Origin: AP-15 sp963733945
Lineage (GTDB): Bacteria; Pseudomonadota; Alphaproteobacteria; ATCC43930; CGMCC-115725
Direction: 5' to 3'
NCBI GenBank assembly: GCA_963733945.1
Contig: CAVTFD010000048.1
Coordinates: 1 to 64,000, forward strand
DNA length: 64,000 bases
Shown here: one piece after another, positions 52,273 through 60,798 of the stretch
How positions within the stretch are numbered: position 1 is the first letter of the stretch
How the letters are laid out: every line of letters starts with the position of its first letter
Program-made: the position numbers and the translations under genes
The notes under the pieces: model-generated
Told to the model about the DNA's origin: nothing
The model's input: only the letters and a program-made list of their open reading frames with translations
The model's database searches: none

Positions 52273-52291
52273 TTGCCTAATTATTAGGCAA
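52273..52291. promoter_or_regulatory. perfect 19-bp palindrome, candidate operator
   Basis: TTGCCTAAT, one central T, then ATTAGGCAA. Length and AT-rich centre fit a dimeric repressor site (MarR, TetR or GntR type). No regulator gene is adjacent. Confidence 0.65.
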
Positions 52292-52352
52292 ACGCTAAGA
52301 ACCCGAAGCGCCGCTGGGTTTGGGCTCTGATGAGACTGGTTTTTCAACAGTG

Positions 52353-52361
52353 TTATCCACA
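52353..52361 (+). promoter_or_regulatory. consensus DnaA box
   Basis: TTATCCACA matches the bacterial DnaA-box consensus exactly. One weaker candidate, TTGTTCACA, is at 52155-52163. Two boxes in an AT-rich gap are suggestive but not enough to name a replication origin. Confidence 0.5.
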
Positions 52362-52397
52362 GATTTCGTGGATATCGTTGGAGTGATTTGAATTGCG

Positions 52398-54551
52398 ATG
52401 GCAACACAACCAGTTGACGATTCACTGACAAACGTCAAAATCCCGGCAGCGGCACAGCGGCGTCGGAAATTGCCGCCGATGGACCCGCGGCGGGCTCCGG
52501 AGGATGTCCTCTCCAGGCCTTTGTACGAGCCCACACATGAGCCGCAAGTGACGGCCGATCCCGCCTTGGCGGACCCCGCGCCGCCGCTGAAGACCACGAC
52601 CGGGGTAACGGCGGGCGTTGGCGTTATCCGCGCCGCGCTGAGGACCACACCGGCGACGCCCGGCGTCTATCGCATGCTCGACCGGAAGGGCGATGCGCTC
52701 TATGTCGGCAAAGCGCGCAGCCTGAGGAACCGGGTGCAGAATTACACCCACCCCGCGGCATTATCGAACCGACTGCGGCGCATGGTGGCCGAGACCACCG
52801 CTATGGAGATCGTCTCGACCCATACCGAGGCCGAAGCGCTGCTGCTCGAATGCAATCTGATCAAGCGGCTGATGCCGCGCTTCAATGTTCTGCTGCGCGA
52901 CGACAAATCGTTTCCGCTGATCCATCTGACCGCCGATCGCGACTTCCCGCAACTGACCAAATATCGCGGCGCGAAGACCCTAGGCGGCAGCTATTTCGGC
53001 CCGTTCGCTTCGGCAGGGGCAGTCAATCGCACCCTGGTGACCCTGCAAAAGGCGTTTTTGCTGCGCTCGTGCAGCGACAGCATCTTTGCCAATCGCACCC
53101 GCCCATGCCTGCTGCACCAGATCAAGCGGTGCAGCGCACCTTGCGTCGGGCGGATCAGCCGCGAGGAGTATGCCGGCCTGATCGAGCAGGCGCATTCCTT
53201 TCTGTCGGGCGGAAGCGGAGGGGTGCAGCAACGTCTCGCGGCCGAGATGCAGGCCGCCGCCGCGGAGCTCGATTTCGAGGCGGCGGGGCTGATCCGCGAC
53301 CGCATCCGCGCCCTCTCCCTAGTCCAGGGACATCAGGACATTCATGTGCCCGGCATCGTCGATGCCGACGTGATCGCGGCCTATCAGGAAGCCGGGCAAA
53401 CCTGCGTGCAGGTGTTCTTTTTCCGCGGCGGGCAGAATTGGGGCAACCGCGCTTATTTCCCGAGCCACGATCGCCAGCTCTCGGTCGAGGATGTGCTGGG
53501 CTCGTTTGTCGGCCAATTCTACGACAACCGGCCGAAGCCGCCGCTGGTGCTGCTCAGCCATCGGCTGGCCGAGCACGAGTTGGCCGAAGAGGCGCTGTCG
53601 CTCGGCGGCGGTCGTGTCGTCCTGACGGTGCCGCAGCGCGGCGATAAAAAGAAGCTGGTCGACCGCGTCCTCGCCACCGCGCGTGAGGCGCTCGGCCGCC
53701 GGCTCGCCGAGAGCGCCTCGCAGCGCCGGCTGCTCGAGGGCGTCGCCGCGGCGTTTGGCCTCGATGCTGCGCCGAACCGCATCGAGGTCTACGACAACAG
53801 CCATATCCAAGGCACCAACGCGGTTGGTGCGATGATCGTTGCTGGCCCGGACGGGCTGATGAAGAAAGCCTATCGCCAATTCACGATCCGCGGCGTCGCA
53901 GCGGTGCAACCAGCATCTGCCCCTATTCTCTCCGGGCTCCTCTCTGACCCTCCACCGCGTGCGGGGGAGGGAAGGGTGGGGGCAAAGCCGGATGAAAGCG
54001 AGGCCATTGCCGGCGGCGACGATTACGCGATGATGCGCGAAGTGTTGCAGCGGCGCTTTGCCCGCGCGCTGAAGGAGGATCCGGAGCGCGCGCAGGGCAG
54101 CTGGCCCGACCTGGTTTTGATCGACGGCGGGCTGGGACAGCTCAATGTCGCGCAGGGGGTGGTCGACGAACTCGGCATCGCCGACGTCGCGATCGTCGGC
54201 ATCGCCAAAGGGCCCGACCGCAATGCCGGCCGCGAGCGCTTTTTCATGGCGGGCCGTCCGCCGTTTTCGCTCGATCCGCGCGACCCCGTTCTCTATTTCC
54301 TGCAGCGGCTGCGCGACGAGGCGCATCGGTTTGCGATCGGCACGCATCGCGCCCGGCGGACCAAGGCGATCGGGCGCTCACCGCTCGACGAGATCGCCGG
54401 GATCGGGGCCCGCCGCAAGCAGGCGTTGCTTCACCATTTCGGCTCGGCGCGCGCGGTCGCCCGCGCCGGGTTGGGTGAGCTCGAACGCGTCGGCGGGATT
54501 AGCAAAACCGTCGCAAAAAAGATTTATGATCATTTTCATGCCGATGAGTAA
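52398..54551 (+). CDS. uvrC: excinuclease ABC subunit UvrC, with in-frame repeat insertion
   Basis: Dual-incision nuclease of excision repair, 717 residues. After a Pro/Ala-rich N-terminal extension of about 75 residues come the GIY-YIG domain (TPATPGVYRMLDRKG / LYVGKARSLRNRV, about 85-115), the four-Cys-type region and UVR motif (AAAELDFEAAGLIRDRIRAL), and the RNase-H-like domain with RIEVYDNSHIQGTNAVGAMI and WPDLVLIDGGLGQLNVAQ. Tandem HhH motifs follow (DEIAGIGARRKQALLHHFGS, ELERVGGISKTVAKKIYDHF). Between IRGVA and GDDYAMMREVLQRRF about 35 extra residues including DPPPRAGEGRVG are encoded by a repeat element. This explains the unusual length. Confidence 0.95.
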   Translation: MATQPVDDSLTNVKIPAAAQRRRKLPPMDPRRAPEDVLSRPLYEPTHEPQVTADPALADPAPPLKTTTGVTAGVGVIRAALRTTPATPGVYRMLDRKGDALYVGKARSLRNRVQNYTHPAALSNRLRRMVAETTAMEIVSTHTEAEALLLECNLIKRLMPRFNVLLRDDKSFPLIHLTADRDFPQLTKYRGAKTLGGSYFGPFASAGAVNRTLVTLQKAFLLRSCSDSIFANRTRPCLLHQIKRCSAPCVGRISREEYAGLIEQAHSFLSGGSGGVQQRLAAEMQAAAAELDFEAAGLIRDRIRALSLVQGHQDIHVPGIVDADVIAAYQEAGQTCVQVFFFRGGQNWGNRAYFPSHDRQLSVEDVLGSFVGQFYDNRPKPPLVLLSHRLAEHELAEEALSLGGGRVVLTVPQRGDKKKLVDRVLATAREALGRRLAESASQRRLLEGVAAAFGLDAAPNRIEVYDNSHIQGTNAVGAMIVAGPDGLMKKAYRQFTIRGVAAVQPASAPILSGLLSDPPPRAGEGRVGAKPDESEAIAGGDDYAMMREVLQRRFARALKEDPERAQGSWPDLVLIDGGLGQLNVAQGVVDELGIADVAIVGIAKGPDRNAGRERFFMAGRPPFSLDPRDPVLYFLQRLRDEAHRFAIGTHRARRTKAIGRSPLDEIAGIGARRKQALLHHFGSARAVARAGLGELERVGGISKTVAKKIYDHFHADE
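53939..53982. repeat. intragenic palindromic repeat element inside uvrC
   Basis: CTGACCCTCCACCGCGTGC and the following GGGGGAGGGAAGGGTGGGGG form an imperfect hairpin. Its translation DPPPRAGEGRVG is a frequent signature of repeat elements that have entered coding genes in alphaproteobacteria. It keeps the uvrC frame open. Confidence 0.7.
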
Positions 54552-54587
54552 GATGCCCCACATCCTCTCGCCCACCGGGAGCGGCGT

Positions 54588-55193
54588 GTGCTGCTGACCA
54601 GCCTGCCCAACCTATTGACCCTGTCCCGCATCCTGGCGATCCCGGTGGTGATCGCGACCTTTTATGTGCCGGGCGATTACGCGCGATGGTTCGCCTGCGC
54701 GCTGTTCTCGGCCGCAGGGATCACCGATTGGCTCGATGGGCACATGGCGCGGCGCTGGCAGCAGCAATCTGAGATCGGCCGCTTTCTCGATCCGATCGCC
54801 GACAAATTACTGGTCTCGGCTACGCTGTTCATGCTGACGACGTTTGGTCGGCTGTCGGCAGCGGCGGTTTTCCCGGCCCTGGTGATCCTGTGCCGAGAAA
54901 TCCTGGTTTCCGGATTGCGCGAGTATCTTGCGGGGCTGCGCGTCGGCGTGCCGGTATCGCGGCTGGCCAAATGGAAGACGTTTATCCAGATGGTGGCGAT
55001 CGGCTTTCTGATCGTCGGTGATGCCGGCCCGGGCTTTTTGCCGGTCGAGGCGATCGGTGAAAGCTTGCTGTGGATAGCAGCGGCGCTGACTCTGGTCACC
55101 GGTTACGACTATTTGCGGGCGGGACTTCCGCATATCACCCGCCCCCGCCGCGCCGGAGCGATCGGCCGCAGCAAATCCCAGACGCCGGCCTAG
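54588..55193 (+). CDS. pgsA: CDP-diacylglycerol--glycerol-3-phosphate 3-phosphatidyltransferase
   Basis: Membrane enzyme making phosphatidylglycerol phosphate. 201 residues starting at GTG 54588 with LLTSLPNLLTLSRILAIPVV. The CDP-alcohol phosphotransferase signature D-G-x2-A-R-x8-G-x3-D-x3-D is complete in WLDGHMARRW...EIGRFLDPIADKLL. Five to six hydrophobic helices follow. Position directly after uvrC is conserved in alphaproteobacteria. Confidence 0.94.
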   Translation: MLLTSLPNLLTLSRILAIPVVIATFYVPGDYARWFACALFSAAGITDWLDGHMARRWQQQSEIGRFLDPIADKLLVSATLFMLTTFGRLSAAAVFPALVILCREILVSGLREYLAGLRVGVPVSRLAKWKTFIQMVAIGFLIVGDAGPGFLPVEAIGESLLWIAAALTLVTGYDYLRAGLPHITRPRRAGAIGRSKSQTPA

Positions 55194-55250
55194 GCGCGCA
55201 TTGCCTAGGCTGTCCTCAGCCCCCAAGTGAGGCCGCAGGGACGCGCGGCG

Positions 55251-55760
55251 ATGCGCATCTTCGGCCTCGCCGGCTGGAGCGGAAGCGGCAAGACTACCCT
55301 GATGACGGCATTGATCCCCGAATTCGTCGGCCGCGGCATAACCGTCTCGACGATCAAGCATGCGCATCACGCCTTTGACGTCGATCAGCCGGGCAAGGAT
55401 TCGTGGCGCCATCGGCAAGCCGGGGCGAGCGAAGTCATGGTGGTTTCGGAACGCCGCTGGGCGTTGATGCACGAGCTGCGCGGCGCGCCCGAACCGGGTC
55501 TCGACGAGCTGATATCGCGGGTGACGCCGGTCGATCTGCTGCTGGTCGAGGGGTTCAAGCATCACCCCCATCCCAAGATCGAAATCTACCGTCCCTCGAT
55601 CGGCAAACCACCATTGCATCCCGACGATCCCTATGTCGTCGCGGTCGCTTCCGATGAAGAGCTGCCGGGGCTGGCGCTGCCCCGACTACCGCTCGGCGAC
55701 GCGGCCGCGATAGCCGATTTCATCCTGCAATATGATGGGCGTGTGCGATGGCCCAGCTGA
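55251..55760 (+). CDS. mobB: molybdopterin-guanine dinucleotide biosynthesis protein MobB
   Basis: GTP-binding helper of molybdenum cofactor maturation, 169 residues from ATG 55251 (a GTG at 55227 is less likely). The P-loop is FGLAGWSGSGKTTLMTALIP at the start. TVSTIKHAHHAFDVDQPGKD, SWRHRQAGASEVMVVS and LLLVEGFKHHPHPKIEIYRP are the MobB hallmarks. Its end overlaps the moeA start by 13 bases. Confidence 0.94.
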   Translation: MRIFGLAGWSGSGKTTLMTALIPEFVGRGITVSTIKHAHHAFDVDQPGKDSWRHRQAGASEVMVVSERRWALMHELRGAPEPGLDELISRVTPVDLLLVEGFKHHPHPKIEIYRPSIGKPPLHPDDPYVVAVASDEELPGLALPRLPLGDAAAIADFILQYDGRVRWPS

Positions 55761-57001
55761 GCGACGATTGCTTTGCTTTTGGCGGCGCCCTGTTGAGCGT
55801 TGACGAGGCGCTCGCCCGGATCGAGGGGCGCGTCGTCGCCGTTGTCGAGAGCGAAATGGCGCCGTTGGGCACAACCGCCGGCCGTGTGCTTGCGCGCGAT
55901 CTCGTTGCAACAATAAACCTGCCGCCGCATGCGAACAGCGCGGTTGACGGCTACGCCGTCGCCCATGCCGACCTCCTGCCCGATCGCGACACCGACCTGC
56001 CTGTCGGCGGTCGAGCCGCGGCCGGCCACCGGCTCGACCGCGCGCTCCACCGCGGCGAGGCGATCCGGATCTTTACCGGCGCGCCGATGCCCGAGGGCGC
56101 CGACACCGTGTTGATGCAGGAGGATTGTGTCGCGGCCGACGGGCGGGTCCGGCTAAAGCCAGGGATCAGAAAGGGAGCGAACCGCCGGCACGCCGGCGAG
56201 GATGTCGCGCTGGGCGAAACCGCGCTCGCCGCCGGCCGGCGCTTGGGCCCCGCCGATCTTGGGCTCGCCGCGGCGCTCGGCCATCATGAATTGCCGGTGT
56301 TCCGCCGATTGCGGGTGGCGCTGCTGTCGACCGGCGACGAAGTCCGCGAGCCCGGCATGGCGCTGCCGCCTGGCGCGATCTATGACGCCAACCGTTTCAT
56401 GCTCAAGGCGCTGCTCGAAAGTCTCGGCTGTGTCGTGACCGATTTCGGCATCCGTCCCGACCGCGAGGCCGCCCTCGCCGACACGCTTGCCGCGGCGAGC
56501 GCCGAGCACGATTTGATCGTGACCTCCGGGGGTGTCTCGACCGGCGAAGAGGATCACGTAAAAGGCGCGATCGAGCGCGTAGGGGCGCTTCACTTCTGGC
56601 GGTTGGCGATCAAACCGGGCCGGCCGGTGGCGCTGGGCCAGGTTGGCAGGGTGCCGCTGATCGGGCTGCCCGGCAACCCGGTCGCGGTTGTCGTGACCTT
56701 CGCCGTCCTCGCCCGGCCGCTGATCCTCAAGCTCGCGGGCTCCCAGGCAGCGGCGCCCAGGCTGTTCCCGGTGCACTCCGGCTTCGCCTATCGCAAAAAG
56801 CCCGGGCGCCGCGAATATCTGCGGGCGCGGTTGGAGCGCGACGGCGATCAAGTTGTCGCCGTCAAATACGCCCGCGACGGCGCCGGGATCCTATCCTCGA
56901 TCGTACAATCGGATGGCCTGGTCATACTCGACGAGGCGACCGGTGATCTCACCGCCGGCTCGATTGTCGATTTTCTGCCCTTCGCCGAGGTGATCGGGTG
57001 A
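55748..57001 (+). CDS. moeA: molybdopterin molybdenumtransferase MoeA
   Basis: Inserts molybdate into adenylylated molybdopterin. 417 residues. LPPHANSAVDGYAVAHADLL, RIFTGAPMPEGADTVLMQED, VALLSTGDEVREPG, IYDANRFMLKALLESLG, TSGGVSTGEEDHVKGAIERV and LIGLPGNPVAVVVTFAVLAR mark the four domains. It overlaps mobB upstream and moaD downstream (GTGA), so the molybdenum genes are translationally coupled. Confidence 0.95.
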   Translation: MAQLSDDCFAFGGALLSVDEALARIEGRVVAVVESEMAPLGTTAGRVLARDLVATINLPPHANSAVDGYAVAHADLLPDRDTDLPVGGRAAAGHRLDRALHRGEAIRIFTGAPMPEGADTVLMQEDCVAADGRVRLKPGIRKGANRRHAGEDVALGETALAAGRRLGPADLGLAAALGHHELPVFRRLRVALLSTGDEVREPGMALPPGAIYDANRFMLKALLESLGCVVTDFGIRPDREAALADTLAAASAEHDLIVTSGGVSTGEEDHVKGAIERVGALHFWRLAIKPGRPVALGQVGRVPLIGLPGNPVAVVVTFAVLARPLILKLAGSQAAAPRLFPVHSGFAYRKKPGRREYLRARLERDGDQVVAVKYARDGAGILSSIVQSDGLVILDEATGDLTAGSIVDFLPFAEVIG

Positions 57002-57249
57002 AGCTGCTCTATTTCGCCTGGTTGCGCGCGCGTATCGGCTGCGCCGAGGAGGAATTGGCGTTGCCATCCGAAGTGCATGACGTCGCCGAGCTACTCGGCT
57101 GGCTGCGCTCGCGCGGGGGCGGCTATGCCGAGGCCTTACAGAACCTTGCGATCGTCCGCGTCGCCGTCAATCAGGACTATGTTGGATCGGAGCACCCCGT
57201 GCGGGACGGCGACGAGGTGGCAATTTTTCCGCCGGTCACCGGAGGCTGA
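56998..57249 (+). CDS. moaD: molybdopterin synthase small subunit MoaD
   Basis: Ubiquitin-fold sulfur carrier, 83 residues, beginning at GTG 56998 inside the moeA stop. KLLYFAWLRARIGCAEEELA, VAVNQDYVGSEHPV and DGDEVAIFPPVTGG with the essential C-terminal Gly-Gly that is thiocarboxylated. moaE begins four bases further on. Confidence 0.94.
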   Translation: MKLLYFAWLRARIGCAEEELALPSEVHDVAELLGWLRSRGGGYAEALQNLAIVRVAVNQDYVGSEHPVRDGDEVAIFPPVTGG

Positions 57250-57253
57250 GACG

Positions 57254-57788
57254 ATGATCCGTGTTCAGCGCGATGATTTTGATGTCGGCGTCGAGCTCGA
57301 TCGGCTCGCCGCCGGCAATCACCGGATCGGCGGGATCGCCAGCTTCATCGGGCTGGTGCGCGACATGGGCGGCGGCGATCAGGTCTCGGCCCTGACCCTG
57401 GAACACTATCCCGGCATGACCGAAGAAAAAGCTCGCCGAGATCGAGCTCGAAGCGCATCGCCGCTGGCCGCTCGACGCCTCGCTGATCATCCACCGCTAC
57501 GGCCGGCTCGAACCCGGTGACCGCATCGTCCTCGTCGCTACCGCCTCGCCGCACCGCGAAGCAGCACTCGCCGCCTGCCATTTCCTGATCGATTGGCTGA
57601 AGACCGACGCCCCGTTCTGGAAAAGCGAGGAGACGACTGACGGCGAGCGCTGGGTCGAGGCCCACCCCGAAGACGACGTGGCGAAGGCGGTGGGAAGGCC
57701 TCGGAAGGCGAACGATAGGCGAGGGGCTTCCGGCCGCCCGGGCGGCCGCGAAGAACGATACGATGACGCAGAACGTCTACGACAATGA
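57254..57788 (+). pseudogene. moaE: molybdopterin synthase large subunit MoaE, one frameshift
   Basis: Catalytic subunit that transfers sulfur from MoaD to precursor Z. MIRVQRDDFDVGVELDRLAA and GIASFIGLVRDMGG are in the first frame. At the A-run in GAAGAAAAAGCTC (57423-57434) one extra A moves reading to KLAEIELEAHRRWPLDAS, IIHRYGRLEPGDRIVLVATA, SPHREAALAACHFLIDWLKT and PFWKSEE, all conserved. The restored frame runs about 35 codons past the family end, to TGA 57786-57788, overlapping the next gene. Homopolymer error is the simplest reading; slippage during transcription could also restore it. Confidence 0.85.
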
Positions 57789-58491
57789 GGAATTCTTTGC
57801 GGGATACAGCCGGTTGAGGCGTTCGGTCGAAGGTTTGGACGGCGCGCCGGAATGGCCGGCGTTGCGAACAGTGCTGCCGGATTTGCGCGGGAGCGGCGTA
57901 CTGGATCTCGGCTGCGGCTTCGGCTGGTTTTGCCGCTGGGCACGGCAGCAGGGAGCCGCCCGCGTTCTCGGGATCGATGTTTCCGAGCGCATGCTGGCGC
58001 AGGCCCGGGCCACCACCCAGGACCCGGCAGTCACCTACGCCAGGGCCGACATGGAAGACCCCGAATTGCCCGTGGGGTCATTCGACCTCGCCTACAGTTC
58101 TCTCGCCCTTCATTATGTCGAAAACTTGGACACGCTGATTGGAGCAGTGCACCGATCGCTCTCAAGGGGCGCCAGCCTGGTTTTCTCGGTCGAACATCCG
58201 ATATTCACCGCTCCTGCCAAACCGGGTTGGTCTCGCAACGAGGATGGTTGCAACACGTGGCCGATAAATTCTTATTTGGATGAAGGGCCTCGTTCGACCG
58301 ACTGGCTCGCCAAGGACGTGATCAAGCACCATCGAACCGTCGCGACCTACCTCAACATGCTAATCCGGGCCGGCTTCGCCATATCTCACGTTGAGGAATG
58401 GGGGCCGACCGAAGAGCAAATCCGGTTACGGCCTGATTTGGCAGATGAGCGGCATCGCCCGCCATTTTTGCTGGTGGCGGCAAGACGCTGA
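57763..58491 (+). CDS. class I SAM-dependent methyltransferase
   Basis: 242 residues. The SAM site is GVLDLGCGFGWFCRWARQQG with the GxGxG-like pattern, then VLGIDVSERMLAQARA, DMEDPELPVGSFDLAYSSLA and LHYVENLDTLIGAVHRSLSR. It resembles BioC/UbiE-like small-molecule methyltransferases; the substrate is unknown. Its start lies inside the extended end of moaE. It converges with ilvE, 57 bases apart. Confidence 0.88.
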   Translation: MTQNVYDNEEFFAGYSRLRRSVEGLDGAPEWPALRTVLPDLRGSGVLDLGCGFGWFCRWARQQGAARVLGIDVSERMLAQARATTQDPAVTYARADMEDPELPVGSFDLAYSSLALHYVENLDTLIGAVHRSLSRGASLVFSVEHPIFTAPAKPGWSRNEDGCNTWPINSYLDEGPRSTDWLAKDVIKHHRTVATYLNMLIRAGFAISHVEEWGPTEEQIRLRPDLADERHRPPFLLVAARR

Positions 58492-58548
58492 AGGCCTGGG
58501 AGCGGAACCATCGATCCCAAGCCGCTTGCGCGAACGCGAAGGGCGCAG

Positions 58549-59457
58549 TCAGGCGGCGCTCGCAGTTGCGAGTTTCTTGCCGACGGTGCGGTCGTAATCC
58601 TCCCACATCAGCCGGCAAATCGCGCCTGGGGTGAAGCGGTAATGGCCGCGCTCGCCGATGATCTCGCCGACCGGGGTCACCTCGGCCGCCGAACCGGTTA
58701 GGAACATCTCGTCGGCCGTTTTGAGTTCCTCGGGCATGATCGCGCGCTCGACGACCTTTATGCCGCGCTTCTTGGCAAGGCCGATCACGGTCTGGCGGGT
58801 GATCCCGTTCAAAAAGCAATCCGGCGTCGGGGTATGCAATTCGCCATTGATGACGAGAAAGAGGTTGGCGCCGGTGCCCTCGGCGAGCCGGCCCCGCCAG
58901 TCGAGCATCAGCGCGTCGTCGCAGCCATCGGCCTCGGCGTCGTGCTTCGACATCGTGCAGATCATGTAGAGCCCGGACGCCTTGGCCTGGGTCGGTGCGG
59001 TATGCGGCGCCGGGCGCGCCCATGGCGCCCATTTCATGCGGATGCCTTTGGCGCGGGCCTCGGGCGAGAAATAGGCCGGCCATTCCCATGCAGCCAGCGC
59101 AAGGTGGATCTTGGTCGCCTGCGCCGAAACACCCATCTGCTCGGCGCCGCGCCACGCGATCGGGCGGACATAACCGTCGACGATATTGTTGGAGGCGATG
59201 ACCTCGTTGGTCGCCTTGGTCAGATCGTCCATGCTGGCCGGCAACTCGAAGCCCAATATCCGCGCCGAGTTCACCAGACGCTCGTTATGATCATCGAGCC
59301 GAAAGACGGCGCCATTGTAGACACGCTCGCCTTCGAAGACGCAGCTCGCATAATGGAGCCCATGGCTCAATACATGCAGCTTGGCGTCGCGCCAGGGAAC
59401 CAAGCGGCCGTCATACCAGATCGAGCCGTCACGGTCGTCGAAGGGGATCATGGACAT
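58549..59457 (-). CDS. ilvE: branched-chain amino acid aminotransferase
   Basis: PLP-dependent class IV aminotransferase catalysing the last step of Val, Leu and Ile synthesis. 302 residues. IWYDGRLVPWRDAKLHVLSH, YVRPIAWRGAEQMGVSAQ, GCDDALMLDWRGRLAEGTGA, NLFLVINGELHTPTPDCFLN, ITRQTVIGLAKKRGIKVVER and LTGSAAEVTPVGEIIG match class IV enzymes; the PLP Lys lies in the KASGLYMI-type segment. It is divergent from the MarR regulator gene, a known alphaproteobacterial arrangement. Confidence 0.95.
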   Translation of the reverse strand: MSMIPFDDRDGSIWYDGRLVPWRDAKLHVLSHGLHYASCVFEGERVYNGAVFRLDDHNERLVNSARILGFELPASMDDLTKATNEVIASNNIVDGYVRPIAWRGAEQMGVSAQATKIHLALAAWEWPAYFSPEARAKGIRMKWAPWARPAPHTAPTQAKASGLYMICTMSKHDAEADGCDDALMLDWRGRLAEGTGANLFLVINGELHTPTPDCFLNGITRQTVIGLAKKRGIKVVERAIMPEELKTADEMFLTGSAAEVTPVGEIIGERGHYRFTPGAICRLMWEDYDRTVGKKLATASAA

Positions 59458-59536
59458 GGGTGTCTTCCTTGCACCGAAGCTGTCGGCGCCGGCGCTTGGT
59501 CGCGAACCTCGCCGGCCCGGTCGCGATGGAACGTTA

Positions 59537-59597
59537 TATCCAAGAGGACACCCAAACGGTATCCAAGGTTGCGAGATAAGTCAATATGTCTGACATA
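59537..59597. promoter_or_regulatory. ilvE/marR divergent control region: direct repeats and palindrome
   Basis: TATCCAAG occurs twice at 59537-59544 and 59560-59567, 23 bases apart (about two helical turns). TATGTC-T-GACATA, a perfect 13-bp inverted repeat at 59585-59597, covers the start codon of the MarR gene. Together they look like regulator sites, perhaps for autoregulation. Confidence 0.5.
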
Positions 59598-60086
59598 AAA
59601 TTGGCTGCCGATCCGAGGTTCTCGGCCGAGGACGCGGTCAGGGACGGGATCGAGCTGCTGTTCTTCGCCTATCGCGATTTCACCGCCGAGCCTGACGCGA
59701 TCCTCGCCCGCTATGGCTTCGGTCGGGCGCATCACCGTGTGATCCATTTCGTCGGCCGCCATCCGCGGATGACGGTCAGCGAGCTGCTCAGCATCCTGCG
59801 CATCACCAAACAGAGTCTGAGCCGGGTTTTGGGTGAGCTGGTCGGACAAGGATTCATCCGTCAGCGCCCGGGCCCGGTCGATCGCCGGCAGCGGCTGCTC
59901 GAGTTGACCGCCGAGGGCCGTGCGCTCGAGCGCGAAGTGTCGGCGCCGCAGCGCGCCCGCGTCGCCAATGCATATCGCCATGCCGGCTCGCCAGCGGTGG
60001 AGGGTTTCCGCAGGGTGTTGCTGGGGATCATCGCCGACGCCGGCGACCGGCGCCGTTTCGAGGCCGCGGCGACCGGGGAGCGTTGA
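59586..60086 (+). CDS. MarR family transcriptional regulator (PetP-like)
   Basis: Winged-helix regulator of 166 residues: RFSAEDAVRDGIELLFFAYR, YGFGRAHHRVIHFVGRHPRM, VSELLSILRITKQSLSRVLG and RQRPGPVDRRQRLLELTAEG. The sequence and the following OmpR-type gene match the PetP-PetR pair of Rhodobacter, which affects cytochrome bc1 expression and growth. The gene symbol is left blank because function here is only inferred from that resemblance. Confidence 0.85.
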   Translation: MSDIKLAADPRFSAEDAVRDGIELLFFAYRDFTAEPDAILARYGFGRAHHRVIHFVGRHPRMTVSELLSILRITKQSLSRVLGELVGQGFIRQRPGPVDRRQRLLELTAEGRALEREVSAPQRARVANAYRHAGSPAVEGFRRVLLGIIADAGDRRRFEAAATGER

Positions 60087-60114
60087 CCGCCGACCCGGCG
60101 TATAGTTTGCGGTC

Positions 60115-60798
60115 ATGAGCGATCTCGAACCCCATCTCCTCGTTGTCGACGACGATGCGCGCTTGCGGGAATTGCTGCGCCGCTATCTATCGGAAAGCGG
60201 GTTCCGGGTAACCACCGCGGCGGATGCGGCCGAGGCGCGGGCGAATCTGGCGAGCTTCGCCTTTGACCTTGTCGTACTCGACGTGATGATGCCGGACGAG
60301 AACGGCCTCGTCCTGACCCGCGAACTGTGGCAAGAGGGTCGCGTGCCGGTCCTGCTGTTGACCGCGATGAGCGAGCCCGAGGATCGCGTCAATGGGCTCG
60401 AACAGGGGGCCGACGACTATCTGTCCAAGCCATTCGAGCCGCGCGAGCTGGTCCTGCGCATCCGCAATCTGCTGCAGCGCCGACCGGCGGCTGAAGCCGA
60501 TCGCCGAGAAGTCCGCTTTGGCGGTTGCCGCTTCGACCTCGTCCGTGGCGAGCTGTTCCGCGGCGGCGACCCGATCCGCTTGACCACCGCCGAAGCCGGG
60601 CTGCTTGGCAGCCTGGCGGAGAAGGCGGGGGAAGCTGTCTCGCGCGAGGATCTGTCGCTGTCGGCGCAGTTCAGCGGAAGTGTGCGCAATGTCGACGTCC
60701 AGATGACCCGGCTGCGCCGCAAGATCGAGCGCGACCCACGCTTCCCGCGCTACCTCCAGACTGTCCGCGGCACCGGATATGTCCTCAAGCCGGATTGA
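60115..60798 (+). CDS. OmpR family response regulator (PetR-like)
   Basis: 227 residues. The receiver domain has the acidic pocket VVDDD (Asp12-14), phospho-acceptor Asp56 in LVVLDVMMPDE, and Lys105 in DDYLSKPFEPRE. The winged-helix effector (about 130-225) has IRLTTAEAGLLGSLAEKAGE, RNVDVQMTRLRRKIERDP and LQTVRGTGYVLKPD. It lies 28 bases after the MarR gene and overlaps the kinase gene by 20 bases, so the three form one operon. Confidence 0.92.
   Translation: MSDLEPHLLVVDDDARLRELLRRYLSESGFRVTTAADAAEARANLASFAFDLVVLDVMMPDENGLVLTRELWQEGRVPVLLLTAMSEPEDRVNGLEQGADDYLSKPFEPRELVLRIRNLLQRRPAAEADRREVRFGGCRFDLVRGELFRGGDPIRLTTAEAGLLGSLAEKAGEAVSREDLSLSAQFSGSVRNVDVQMTRLRRKIERDPRFPRYLQTVRGTGYVLKPD

Larger units (their letters stand above)
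52058..52397. promoter_or_regulatory. AT-rich intergenic region upstream of uvrC
   Basis: 340 bases much richer in A and T than the rest of the window, with no gene. It contains a 19-bp perfect palindrome (52273-52291) and a consensus DnaA box TTATCCACA (52353-52361). The latter is the left half of an inverted repeat TATCCAC-N7-GTGGATA (52354-52374). Runs such as AATAAATTAACC and GAGTTATAATATTG could be promoter elements. It precedes uvrC, whose start is 37 bases past the DnaA box. Confidence 0.6.

Noticed and set aside
52058..52397. Naming this gap the chromosomal origin
   Set aside because: Only one exact DnaA box is seen, and no usual alphaproteobacterial origin neighbours (hemE, parA, dnaA) are present. 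Kept as a candidate only.
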